Assembly: GCA_964647695.1 (NCBI GenBank)
Contig: CAZYIS010000007.1
Location: forward strand, 1 to 43,134
DNA: 43,134 bases
Source of the DNA: VGKP01 sp964647695
GTDB lineage: Archaea > Nanobdellota > Nanobdellia > Pacearchaeales > GW2011-AR1
Direction: 5' to 3'
Position 1 is the first letter of the stretch. Each line of letters opens with the position of its first letter. The translations under genes and the position numbers were made by a program. Positions 24,986 through 31,819 of this stretch are shown piece after piece. Under the pieces are notes generated by a model that was not told the origin of the DNA, did no database searches, and saw only the letters and a program-made list of their open reading frames with translations.

Positions 24986-26492
24986 TTCTCTTTATCATTT
25001 CTGCAAAGGCAGGTCTAGAGATGAAAACTCCAGCAGTTATTCCTATGATGGTAGTTACGGCGAAACCCTTGAATAATCCTGCTCCGGCCCAGTAAAGGGG
25101 CAATAGGGAAGCTAATGCTGTGGCATAGGAAGCTAAAATTATGAAAAGTGCTCTCTTTATTTTTTCTTTCATACTGATTTGTGATCCTCTTCGAGATTCA
25201 TCCAGAATTACTATTTGAGAGTCTACTCCGGTTCCAATGGTGGCTAAAATTCCGGCTAGGCTAGGTATGTCTAGATTCCAGTTTATCAAAGCAGCAACGC
25301 CTAAAATTATTATTAATTCGGAGAAGGAGGTAAACAATAGAGCTAGAGATGCTTTTACCTTTCTATATCTTACAAAAATAATTATACTTACTCCTAGCAA
25401 TGCGAAAAATCCGGCTAGTAATATGGAGTAGGTAAACTGATCTCCAAGAGTAGAAGAAATTGTGTCCAACTTAACGATATTCAATTTGTAGGGTAAAGAA
25501 CCAGTGATTAAAACTGTTTGAAGTTTTTTCATGTTTTCTTTTGCGTTTAACAATGCTTCTTCCTGGGTCTTTCCATTTCCTGGACCTTGGATAGAAATTT
25601 GGGTTGTGGAGCTGCCTCTTAGATCTGCGCCAATGTTAAGCTCATCCACTTGATTTCCGTCTACAAATAGGTAAAGTTTTTGGGATAGATACTTTCCGGT
25701 TGAGTCTAGAGAAATATTTTTAGTTATATCGGCGTGTCTTTGGGCTGCTTCGGCAGTGAGATAAAGAGTAAATCTAAATTGGCAAATATAGGCACCTTGA
25801 CCATCGGAACCACAATTGGTTATTCCTGCACAGGTTGCATCATTTCTACATACATCAGCAATATCTTTTTTTCCACCTTCGAAAACAGTAGTATTGCCAA
25901 CTTTGGCTTCAAATTTACCCTGTTGAGAAATTAAAGATTCTAGATCATTAGGTGTTGCTCCAGCAACTTCAACCAACATGAATTTATTTCCAGCTAGATC
26001 ACTAACTCCTTTTATTTGAACATCGGATAGACCAAAAACGTTGAATCTATTGGTACTTATTTGAATTAAATCAGTTAATTGGGAATCGGTTATTACTGCG
26101 TCTGGTTGAACCAATGCTCTAGCTCCTCCTCTTAGATCTAGTCCGGTTTGAATCTTGGTTTTAGGAATGGAATCTATGGTTAATCCTAGAGAATTATTAG
26201 CAAACAATATATATTCGTTCTTATTGGTAACTATATCTATTCTTTTTGAAGTATTATCAGTAAATAGTGTGTCAACTGCGTTGGAGTAGGATAGCTTGTC
26301 AGTTATTTTTTGTCCGTTTATGGAGGTTATAATTTCTCCAGATTTAATGCCTTGATCGAAAGAAGAAGAATTGGCTTCCACAGATTTTATTACCACTCCA
26401 GATTTGAAATAACCCCAGGGAGCAATGGCTAAAACTGAAAGTAATAATATTATAATTAATAACCAAACTCTAAAACCAAAATTTAATTTCAT
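24975..26492 (-). CDS. secD: protein-export membrane protein SecD with PDZ-like N-terminal insert
   Basis: 505 residues. One N-terminal TM helix (~8-28), then ~85 residues resembling a PDZ domain (VVIKSVEANSSSFDQGIKSG followed by EIITSINGQKI), then the SecD hallmark TGLDLRGGARALVQPD (~116-131), the large extracytoplasmic P1 region, and five C-terminal TM helices with LAGILATIGTGVDSQIVILDE (the proton-path D-containing TM4 motif) and GFAVTTIIG. It works with SecF to use the proton gradient for protein export. The ATGA overlap with secF (26489-26492) shows operon structure. Confidence 0.92.
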   Translation of the reverse strand: MKLNFGFRVWLLIIILLLSVLAIAPWGYFKSGVVIKSVEANSSSFDQGIKSGEIITSINGQKITDKLSYSNAVDTLFTDNTSKRIDIVTNKNEYILFANNSLGLTIDSIPKTKIQTGLDLRGGARALVQPDAVITDSQLTDLIQISTNRFNVFGLSDVQIKGVSDLAGNKFMLVEVAGATPNDLESLISQQGKFEAKVGNTTVFEGGKKDIADVCRNDATCAGITNCGSDGQGAYICQFRFTLYLTAEAAQRHADITKNISLDSTGKYLSQKLYLFVDGNQVDELNIGADLRGSSTTQISIQGPGNGKTQEEALLNAKENMKKLQTVLITGSLPYKLNIVKLDTISSTLGDQFTYSILLAGFFALLGVSIIIFVRYRKVKASLALLFTSFSELIIILGVAALINWNLDIPSLAGILATIGTGVDSQIVILDESRRGSQISMKEKIKRALFIILASYATALASLLPLYWAGAGLFKGFAVTTIIGITAGVFISRPAFAEMIKRIEE

Positions 26493-27394
26493 TGTGTGTT
26501 TTTAGCCTCCGCGTACCACTTTAGGATTGATGCATTCATAACCCAACAGTTTATTATATCAAAGGTTAAACCTATTAAAATTATACTGAACATCTGGGCT
26601 AGAGTTGGAGATATGGAATAGGTAAATATCAATGCTATGGCAATGGATACCATGGCTGTAAGAGTCATGGTTATTCCAGTTTTGAATGCTCCAAATATTC
26701 TTTGATTTAAATTTCCCTCTTTATGTCTGAATACTCTGGTGGTAAGTAAAATGTCCACGTCGACTGAATAACCAATTAACATAAGTAAAGCAACAATTCC
26801 TGCCGTGGAAAGTTGAATTCCTAAAAGATTTATTACACAAATGGTCATGATTATATCTCCTAAACCAGCAAGAATAATGGATAAACTTCTAACTGGAGTT
26901 CTGAAAATTATGAATACTACGATAGCCATAAGAGTAAAGGCAAGTAGAATTGCAAATCTTAATTGTTGGTAAAATCCGGATGAAAGACTTGCTCCGGAAA
27001 ATTCAACGGATGAATTGGCAGAAGTTAGATTATAGCCTAGATAAACTTCCAATGCGGATTTTATTTCGGTTGCGTTGGCTTTGGTTTCTAAAGAGAATCC
27101 GTGTTGCTTACCACTGCTTATATCGGATATGCCTCGAACTATAAGATCGGGAAATTGGGTAATCAAAGAAGATTTTAGATTTGACAAACTGACATTACCA
27201 TCGAATACGGTGATGGTGGTTCCACCGGTTAATGATACATCTTTATAGAAAATGTCTCCATTGGAATGATAGAATGAGACTAGATAAAAAATTGAGAAAA
27301 GAAATAAAATTAAAGGTATAATTAGAAGAATCTTGTAATTTCTATCATACCAATTCTTAGTAGAAATATGCGCATTATTTACTTGATTTTCCAT
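26489..27394 (-). CDS. secF: protein-export membrane protein SecF
   Basis: 301 residues. TM1, a short periplasmic part with SLTGGTTITVF (SecF pattern), then five TM helices including GLGDIIMTICVINLLGIQLS, VALLMLIGYSVDVDILLTTRVF (Asp in TM4, proton relay) and RIFGAFKTGITMTLTAMVSIAIA. Partner of SecD, export complex at the membrane. secF is the first gene of the minus-strand secF-secD-ydjM-like operon, with TATA-like TTTTAAATC at ~27417-27425 on the minus strand. Confidence 0.92.
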   Translation of the reverse strand: MENQVNNAHISTKNWYDRNYKILLIIPLILFLFSIFYLVSFYHSNGDIFYKDVSLTGGTTITVFDGNVSLSNLKSSLITQFPDLIVRGISDISSGKQHGFSLETKANATEIKSALEVYLGYNLTSANSSVEFSGASLSSGFYQQLRFAILLAFTLMAIVVFIIFRTPVRSLSIILAGLGDIIMTICVINLLGIQLSTAGIVALLMLIGYSVDVDILLTTRVFRHKEGNLNQRIFGAFKTGITMTLTAMVSIAIALIFTYSISPTLAQMFSIILIGLTFDIINCWVMNASILKWYAEAKNTQ

Positions 27395-27449
27395 TATTTA
27401 TCTCTGTATTTTAACACTTTTAAATCTAATTAGGACTTAGTAAAGTGAA

Positions 27450-27553
27450 TGCATCGTACGGGAATCGAACCCGTGTCCGCGGATATTTTCGAGTTTGGGT
27501 TGAAAAACCCAATCTCCTGGAAATCCACTATTCTACCATTTAACTAACGATGC
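27450..27553 (-). tRNA. tRNA-Gly(TCC) with intron
   Basis: 104 nt including a 33-nt intron; mature length is 71 nt. Acceptor GCATCGT/ACGATGC, discriminator A, T arm CGGG-TTCGATT-CCCG. Anticodon loop TTTCCA-A, giving anticodon TCC, with stem GTGGA/TCCGC. The precursor forms a perfect bulge-helix-bulge (see intron). Archaeal splicing endonuclease should cut it. Confidence 0.92.
27485..27517 (-). other. tRNA-Gly(TCC) intron, canonical 37/38 position
   Basis: Minus strand: exon bulge CA|G, then helix GAG/CTC and inner hairpin TTGGGTT/AACCCAA with loop TTTC; the central 4-bp helix TTTC/GAAA and 3-nt bulges CAG and ATA make the textbook BHB. The intron runs G27517 to T27485. Confidence 0.88.
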
Positions 27554-27576
27554 TCGTTTTTATGATAAAATGAGAG

Positions 27577-27909
27577 TTAAAAAAGCTTTTTATTTTTATA
27601 ATGTAGCTTTCTATGACAATTAGAACATAAGACTATGCATTTTTCCATCTCTTTTTTGATTTTGTTAGGAGAATATCCATTAGATACCATATAATTTATG
27701 CTAAAGGTTTTATCATTTTTATGATGAAAATCTAGTGTTGCAGGATGATTTTCTGGACATTGTGAACATTTAAGTGACTTTTTATGTTCACCTATCCATT
27801 CCCAAAGAGAACCCTTTCTTTTTTTAACTTGGGATTTGATAAACGATTGATGTTCAGAATACCATTTTCTAGCCCATTTTCTTCTATCTTCAGGATTTTT
27901 ATAAGGCAT
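27577..27909 (-). CDS. HNH endonuclease-like protein
   Basis: 110 residues. Cys-pair LKCSQCPE and CIVLCSNCHRKLH (zinc ligands) bracket the HNH motif, TLDFHHKND (His-His-Asn) and the final His of HRKLH. The N-terminal ~40 residues are Lys/Arg/Trp-rich (RRKWARKWYSEHQS), typical of phage/mobile-element HNH proteins. It lies 24 nt upstream of the intron-containing tRNA-Gly, on the same strand, which resembles homing endonuclease/mobile-element context, but no intron or intein is encoded with it. Confidence 0.8.
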   Translation of the reverse strand: MPYKNPEDRRKWARKWYSEHQSFIKSQVKKRKGSLWEWIGEHKKSLKCSQCPENHPATLDFHHKNDKTFSINYMVSNGYSPNKIKKEMEKCIVLCSNCHRKLHYKNKKLF

Positions 27910-27995
27910 AGATTAGAAAAGGTTAAAAACTTTTTAATTGTTTGTGTACCTTATAAAATGACAAAACTGAAAAGCTTTTGATTCTGGAGTTATTA

Positions 27996-28343
27996 TCAAA
28001 AAGTTTTTTTAGATGAAGAAAAAGAAGAAAATGCTCTGCGATCATAATTTCTAGATGAAGATGAAAAAGACTCAGGAGATTTAGGTCTTATTCTAAAACT
28101 CTTGTATTTGTTATCTCGATCCAACGGAATATCGGCGATATTTTCTATATATTCATGGGCAGCATATTTTCTTTTATCAGCTATGGCTTGGGTACTTGAA
28201 AGATCTTCTTGTCTTTGTTCAGGAAAAGGTTGACGATCTAAAGGATTAGACGGAGAAAGACTAGTAAATGCATAGGCATTTAGAATAGAAGGAAATGAAA
28301 TTAAACCAGCAGCTACTAGAGCTAAACTATGATCTTTTATCAT
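27996..28343 (-). CDS. hypothetical protein with N-terminal hydrophobic segment
   Basis: 115 residues. A short hydrophobic start (residues ~7-24, LALVAAGLISFPSILNAYAF) could be a signal peptide or anchor; the rest is Ser/Arg/Pro/Asn-rich and probably disordered, ending SSFSSSKKTF. No family is recognised. It lies between the HNH gene and the tRNA 3' half. Confidence 0.45.
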   Translation of the reverse strand: MIKDHSLALVAAGLISFPSILNAYAFTSLSPSNPLDRQPFPEQRQEDLSSTQAIADKRKYAAHEYIENIADIPLDRDNKYKSFRIRPKSPESFSSSSRNYDRRAFSSFSSSKKTF

Positions 28344-28402
28344 AGGCTATATTAATTAACCTTATTTTTAAATATTTAGTTAATTTTGAAAAGTATTAAA
28401 AG

Positions 28403-28438
28403 CGCTCCTGCCAGGATTTGAACCTGGGACCTAGGCCT
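28403..28438 (-). tRNA. separated tRNA 3' half
   Basis: Minus strand: A38, GGCCT (39-43), AGGTC, T arm CCAGG-TTCAAAT-CCTGG, acceptor CAGGAGC, discriminator G. The matching 5' strand GCTCCTG is not nearby; it is at 29965-29971. The half is preceded by CTCCTAAG (28444-28437), also seen at the end of the 5' half. A weak TATA-like AAATATAG lies at ~28488-28495. See the finding on the split tRNA. Confidence 0.75.
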
Positions 28439-28510
28439 TAGGAGAGAAGGGTATTTTCCTTAGTCGAAGCCCTATTTTTTGAAAAAACTATATTTCTTAG
28501 CAAGTTCAAA

Positions 28511-29371
28511 CTAGTTTGTACCTCTCCAAAGTTTCTTTAGTTCATTTATCGCTATAGGTGCTGTAACGAATATCAAGGCAAAAAGTCCCAAAATATACGA
28601 TAAAAATGTTTGAGTATTTTGTTTATATTCTTCTGGAGATAAGAAAGTATTTGGATATCCGTCAGTTGCACTTACATTCATGCCTTTTTCATTGATACCA
28701 TTAATCTCGAAGGATAGATATCGCACATTTGCTGAAGCATTAAATGTAATATTGTAGTTATTGGGTTCAACCATTGAAGTTATATGGTTGTGAGTGTTAT
28801 TATTGTATACTATTTCTACACTTGTAGTGGCATTTGTTAATTTCCAAGGCAAGGTATATTTACAGATTGCTGTATCATTAATTAAGATAACTGCCTCCCC
28901 AGTTGTTTCAGAATTACAATTTATCTGCCCCACAATATTAGGTGGTGGGCTTTGTAAATTCCATCCATGAACTGTCTTAACTCCTATTGCTGATTCTATA
29001 AAACTAAAACCTGCTAAAAATAACCAAAACATCACAAATGCGCCTAATATAAACCATATGTTAATTTTTAATTTTAGTGTGCTGTTAAATATCAAAGCTA
29101 CAAAGAATATGAATATTGAAATAATGGTTGCTCCGACTATGCTTGCCCCGAGTATTACTGATGTAACACTACCTAATTCTGCATTTAATAAATATTTTAA
29201 CTCATCAAATACGGAGGGTCCACCCACACTAAAATTCAGAAGGAATAATATTGCAAATATCATGAATAATATAAACAGCATCTTTCTTACAATGTCTGGC
29301 AGACCCATATCTTCCTTTTTTACATTAGATTTAATATCTTTAAATTTGGTTTTTTGCGGCCGTCTCTCCAT
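28511..29371 (-). CDS. hypothetical multi-pass membrane protein with extracytoplasmic domain
   Basis: 286 residues. About four TM helices: ~30-48 (MLFILFMIFAILFLLNF), ~72-95, ~102-122 (WFILGAFVMFWLFLAGF) and a C-terminal one (~260-278, FLSYILGLFALIFVTA). Between the third and last is a ~115-residue outside domain with several N-x-S/T sequons (NDTA, NATT, NNTH, NASA, NVSA), typical of archaeal surface-exposed glycoprotein regions, and two Cys. The N-terminus is basic (KTKFKDIKSNVKKED). No family recognised. It lies inside the interrupted tRNA locus. Confidence 0.55.
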   Translation of the reverse strand: MERRPQKTKFKDIKSNVKKEDMGLPDIVRKMLFILFMIFAILFLLNFSVGGPSVFDELKYLLNAELGSVTSVILGASIVGATIISIFIFFVALIFNSTLKLKINIWFILGAFVMFWLFLAGFSFIESAIGVKTVHGWNLQSPPPNIVGQINCNSETTGEAVILINDTAICKYTLPWKLTNATTSVEIVYNNNTHNHITSMVEPNNYNITFNASANVRYLSFEINGINEKGMNVSATDGYPNTFLSPEEYKQNTQTFLSYILGLFALIFVTAPIAINELKKLWRGTN

Positions 29372-29438
29372 AAGTCTATTATTGTATCTCCCTTTATATT
29401 TATTATGTTGTTGGATTTATTAATAGCTTTTATTTAAA

Positions 29439-29515
29439 CGCCCGGGACAGGATTTGAACCTGCGACCCTTACCTTAGGAGGGTAATGCTCTAAATCCAGG
29501 CTGAGCTACCCAGGC
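29439..29515 (-). tRNA. tRNA-Arg(CCT)
   Basis: 77 nt, intact. Acceptor GCCTGGG/CCCGGGC (one G-U), D arm GCTC...GAGC, anticodon arm TTACC-CTCCTAA-GGTAA with anticodon CCT, T arm GCAGG-TTCAAAT-CCTGT, discriminator G. It lies between the two separated halves of another tRNA with the same anticodon loop. Confidence 0.95.
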
Positions 29516-29536
29516 ATGAGAAATATGTTTGAAATA

Positions 29537-29824
29537 CTACCTTCTTCTAAATCTATTAAACTGTTTGTGCCTTTTCCTATTAATCTTTCTAAGCACAAGA
29601 TAAAAAACAATAACTAGGGTAATTCCGAATGCCCAATAAGCATTTGTGAATGCTTGGGCTTGATATTGATAATATCCTATGATTGCAGACACGATGGCTA
29701 CTAGATCAAGAAAATAGAACCATCTCCTTCTTCTTTTCAGCTCTTCGAATCTAACTGCATCTCTGAAATTTCCATGAAGCTGAAGATGCATCCTTTTCTT
29801 ATTCCCAAAATCAAATAATCCCAT
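29537..29824 (-). CDS. small two-helix membrane protein
   Basis: 95 residues. Two TM helices (FYFLDLVAIVSAIIGYYQY at ~36-54 and YWAFGITLVIVFYLVLRK at ~63-80) flanked by very basic segments (LKRRRRW before, RKINRKRHKQFNRFRRR after), so both ends face the cytoplasm. TATA-like TATTTATAAATA is ~28 nt upstream. No family recognised. It lies inside the interrupted tRNA locus. Confidence 0.5.
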   Translation of the reverse strand: MGLFDFGNKKRMHLQLHGNFRDAVRFEELKRRRRWFYFLDLVAIVSAIIGYYQYQAQAFTNAYWAFGITLVIVFYLVLRKINRKRHKQFNRFRRR

Positions 29825-29931
29825 CCTTTTGATAGAAGAAGATTATTTATAAATACTTCTTTAAGGTTGCTTAAAATTCATTCCGATAATGAGGAAAAAA
29901 TTCAGGAAAGGGACAAAAAGGTAACTCTTCT

Positions 29932-29971
29932 TAGGAGGGACTCGCTCTAATCCGGGCTGAGCTACAGGAGC
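29932..29971 (-). tRNA. separated tRNA 5' half
   Basis: Minus strand: acceptor GCTCCTG, TA, D arm GCTC-AGCCCGGATTA-GAGC, G26, AGTCC (27-31), CTCCTA (32-37, anticodon CCT). It ends exactly at position 37. After it comes AGAAGAGTTACC and then T-runs, with no T arm. Its acceptor is the perfect complement of the 3' half at 28404-28410. A TATA-like CTTTAAAAG at ~29994-30002 is 25 nt upstream. Confidence 0.75.
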
Positions 29972-29986
29972 ACAGAATTAAGAAGA

Positions 29987-30643
29987 TTAATCTCTTTTAA
30001 AGATATTAGTATATTCTATAGAAATTATGAATAGAGTTAATAGGAAAGTACCTATTAGAAGACTTCCTAGAACATCAGATAGATAATGTACATTTAATAT
30101 TAATCTGCTGATGCTGATGGCTAGAACCAATAGAACTGTGCAAATACTCCAAAGATGTTTCTTCTTATTTGATTTAATATGTTTTTCAAATAAATAAATT
30201 AGGGCTCCAAAGAATATTACAGCCATTAATGTGTGCCCGCTGGGAAATGAAAAAGTATTTTCGCTAATTAAAGATAAAATTGGTCTTGGTCTTTGGACTA
30301 GCAATTTCATTAATTCCATTACGCCCAGAGAAATAAAAGTAAATACGGCTAGAGAAATAAATTCTTTTTTTCTATGATGTTTTATAAAAAATAGGGCTAG
30401 CAAAATTGAAATTATAAAAAAGATAATTGGCTCAAAAATATTGCTCAGGATTTTTGAAATGGAAATGAGAAAATTAGTTTGATGTGTACTTATCCAGCTC
30501 ATTAAATTTATATCGACAAAAGATAAAAATCCGTGGGCTAAAATATTACTCAGTAGAAGAGCAAATAAAATAAATGTTGCAAATAAAATTATTAATTGAG
30601 ATTTTATTTCTCTGTTCTTAAAAAAATTATTTTCTTTTTTCAT
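29987..30643 (-). CDS. PAP2-family membrane phosphatase
   Basis: 218 residues from the ATG at 30643 (MKKENNFF); longer frames would run through tRNA-Leu. Six hydrophobic segments with the three PAP2 motifs: KLLVQRPRP (KxxxxxxRP), FSFPSGHTL (PSGH) and SRLILNVHYLSDVLG (SRxxxxxHxxxD). The active-site His residues are present, so it should dephosphorylate isoprenyl or phospholipid (pyro)phosphates at the outer face. The stop lies 16 nt upstream of the tRNA 5' half. Confidence 0.88.
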   Translation of the reverse strand: MKKENNFFKNREIKSQLIILFATFILFALLLSNILAHGFLSFVDINLMSWISTHQTNFLISISKILSNIFEPIIFFIISILLALFFIKHHRKKEFISLAVFTFISLGVMELMKLLVQRPRPILSLISENTFSFPSGHTLMAVIFFGALIYLFEKHIKSNKKKHLWSICTVLLVLAISISRLILNVHYLSDVLGSLLIGTFLLTLFIISIEYTNIFKRD

Positions 30644-30669
30644 TTTATTTTTTATTCTTTTTTTAAATA

Positions 30670-30753
30670 TGCAGGAGAGAGGATTCGAACCTCTGAACCC
30701 ACTAAGAGAAGGGATTTTGAGTCCCTCGCATTTGACCACTTTGCTACTCCTGC
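30670..30753 (-). tRNA. tRNA-Leu(CAA)
   Basis: 84 nt. Acceptor GCAGGAG/CTCCTGC, anticodon arm AGGGA-CTCAAAA-TCCCT with anticodon CAA, 15-nt variable arm, T arm AGAGG-TTCGAAT-CCTCT, discriminator A. The palindromic TATA box at 30776-30785 lies 27 nt upstream. Confidence 0.93.
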
Positions 30754-30775
30754 ACAAAAAAGAATGTAAGAAAAG

Positions 30776-30785
30776 GTTTATAAAC
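30776..30785. promoter_or_regulatory. palindromic TATA box shared by tRNA-Leu and rpl7ae
   Basis: GTTTATAAAC is a perfect 10-bp palindrome. On the minus strand it is ~27 nt before the tRNA-Leu 5' end (30753); on the plus strand it predicts a start near 30806 for the L7Ae mRNA. No other TATA-like site lies in the gap, so one box probably serves both directions. Confidence 0.6.
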
Positions 30786-30805
30786 TCTCTTTTTGAGCTA
30801 TTGTT

Positions 30806-30886
30806 AACCTATGATGTGGTGGAGAAATAAAATTCTTCATCCCCAAAACTCTCACGAGTTTAGGTAACTAAATACGGAGGCCAACA
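30806..30886 (+). promoter_or_regulatory. structured leader of rpl7ae with two hairpins and SD
   Basis: Hairpin 1: GGTGGAGAA (30818-30826)/TTCTTCATC (30833-30841), nine pairs with two G-U, loop ATAAAA. Hairpin 2: CC-A-AAACTC/GAGTTT-A-GG (30843-30864), eight pairs with one A-A mismatch and loop TCAC. An AUGAUGU box-C-like stretch (30811-30817) precedes hairpin 1. SD GGAGG (30876-30880) lies 6 nt from the ATG. L7Ae is known to bind kink-turns in its own leader in some archaea; no clear kink-turn is proven here. Confidence 0.55.
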
Positions 30887-31198
30887 ATGGACTTCTATTC
30901 AATAATCGAAAAAGCAAAGAAAACAGGCAAAGTTGACAAAGGATCAAATGAAGTGACCAAGGCAGTAGAACTTGGAGTCGCAAAATTAGTTGTTTACGCT
31001 AAAGACGTTGAACCTAAGGAATTAGTTGCACATCTTCCAATTTTATGTAAAGAAAAGAATATTCCATGTGTCGAAGTTGATTCTAAACAAAAGCTTGGAT
31101 TGGCTGTAGGAATCAATGTTAATACTGCTGCCGTTGCTGTAATAAATGCCGGTGAAGTTGAAAAAGAAATTGCTCAATTAAAATCAAAGGCTAATTGA
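30887..31198 (+). CDS. rpl7ae: ribosomal protein L7Ae (eL8)
   Basis: 103 residues, shorter than the usual ~120 because the N-terminus is trimmed. Core motif KGSNEVTKAVELGVAKLVV (RNA-binding GANEVTK-like) is at ~18-36, followed by YAKDVEPKELVAHLPILCKEKNIP and KLGLAVGINVNTAAVAV. L7Ae binds kink-turns in rRNA, RNase P and box C/D or H/ACA guides. It starts a three-gene operon, L7Ae-eS28-eL24, the standard archaeal order. Confidence 0.93.
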   Translation: MDFYSIIEKAKKTGKVDKGSNEVTKAVELGVAKLVVYAKDVEPKELVAHLPILCKEKNIPCVEVDSKQKLGLAVGINVNTAAVAVINAGEVEKEIAQLKSKAN

Positions 31199-31209
31199 TA
31201 GGAGCAAAA

Positions 31210-31512
31210 ATGGCTAAACAACAAAAAGTTAAGGACAACACTTCTTCTGCTGAAGGAAATTCTACAATGAAGGTTGAAAAATTCAGTTCTGAAGGACCAG
31301 TTAATGGTATTGTGGAAGAATTTATTGGAAGAACTGGAGCAAGAGGAGAAGTTACTCAGTGTATGGTTAAAATTCTAGATGGAAGAAATAAGGATAAAAT
31401 ATTGAGAAGAAATATTAAAGGTACTGTTAGGGTTGGAGATTTAATTACCATGAGAGAAACTGAAATTGAAGCTAGAAGAATAAGAAGTAATTTTACAAGG
31501 AGTGCTAAATAA
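31210..31512 (+). CDS. rps28e: 30S ribosomal protein S28e (eS28)
   Basis: 100 residues from the ATG at 31210 (MAKQQKVKD); an upstream in-frame ATG at 31195 overlaps L7Ae and precedes the SD GGAG (31200-31203), so the inner start is preferred. Family core: GIVEEFIGRTGARGEVTQC, VKILDGRNKDKILRRNIKG and TVRVGDLITMRETEIEARR (the RETEREAR-like end is diagnostic). It carries a ~25-residue polar N-terminal extension (normal S28e is ~70 residues). Confidence 0.92.
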   Translation: MAKQQKVKDNTSSAEGNSTMKVEKFSSEGPVNGIVEEFIGRTGARGEVTQCMVKILDGRNKDKILRRNIKGTVRVGDLITMRETEIEARRIRSNFTRSAK

Positions 31513-31766
31513 TGGTTAAATGTGTATTTTGTGGTAAAGAAGAAAATAATTTTAGAGGAATAAACTATATAGCCAATGATGGTACTGTTCATTTTTTCTG
31601 TACAAGTAAATGTAGAAAAAATGCATTAGAATTGAAGAGAGATAAAAGAAAATTGAAATGGACTGCTGCCTATCACGAAGAAAGAGCTAAGACTATTGTA
31701 AAAGATAAGGCAAAAGCTGACAAGGCTGCTGGAATTGAAGCTCCGGTTGAAGCTAAGAAAAAATAA
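31512..31766 (+). CDS. rpl24e: 50S ribosomal protein L24e (eL24)
   Basis: 84 residues. Zinc ribbon KCVFCGKEE and HFFCTSKCRKNALELKRDKRKLKWTAAY (CxxC...CxxxC plus the conserved KW) define eL24. A Lys/Ala-rich tail follows. The ATG overlaps the eS28 stop (TAATG), showing coupling. In many archaea this operon continues with ndk and infB; here it ends. Confidence 0.92.
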   Translation: MVKCVFCGKEENNFRGINYIANDGTVHFFCTSKCRKNALELKRDKRKLKWTAAYHEERAKTIVKDKAKADKAAGIEAPVEAKKK

Positions 31767-31819
31767 TATCTAAATTATTTTATAATTAATCTTATATACT
31801 CTATTTATGGACTGATTTT

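Noticed and set aside
28403..28500. Complete tRNA with a local intron at the 3' half
   Set aside because: No 5' acceptor strand matching CAGGAGC occurs within ~100 nt upstream; the matching GCTCCTG is 1.5 kb away.
29880..29971. Complete tRNA at the 5' half
   Set aside because: No T arm or 3' acceptor follows; the sequence becomes T-rich and leads into a protein-gene promoter.
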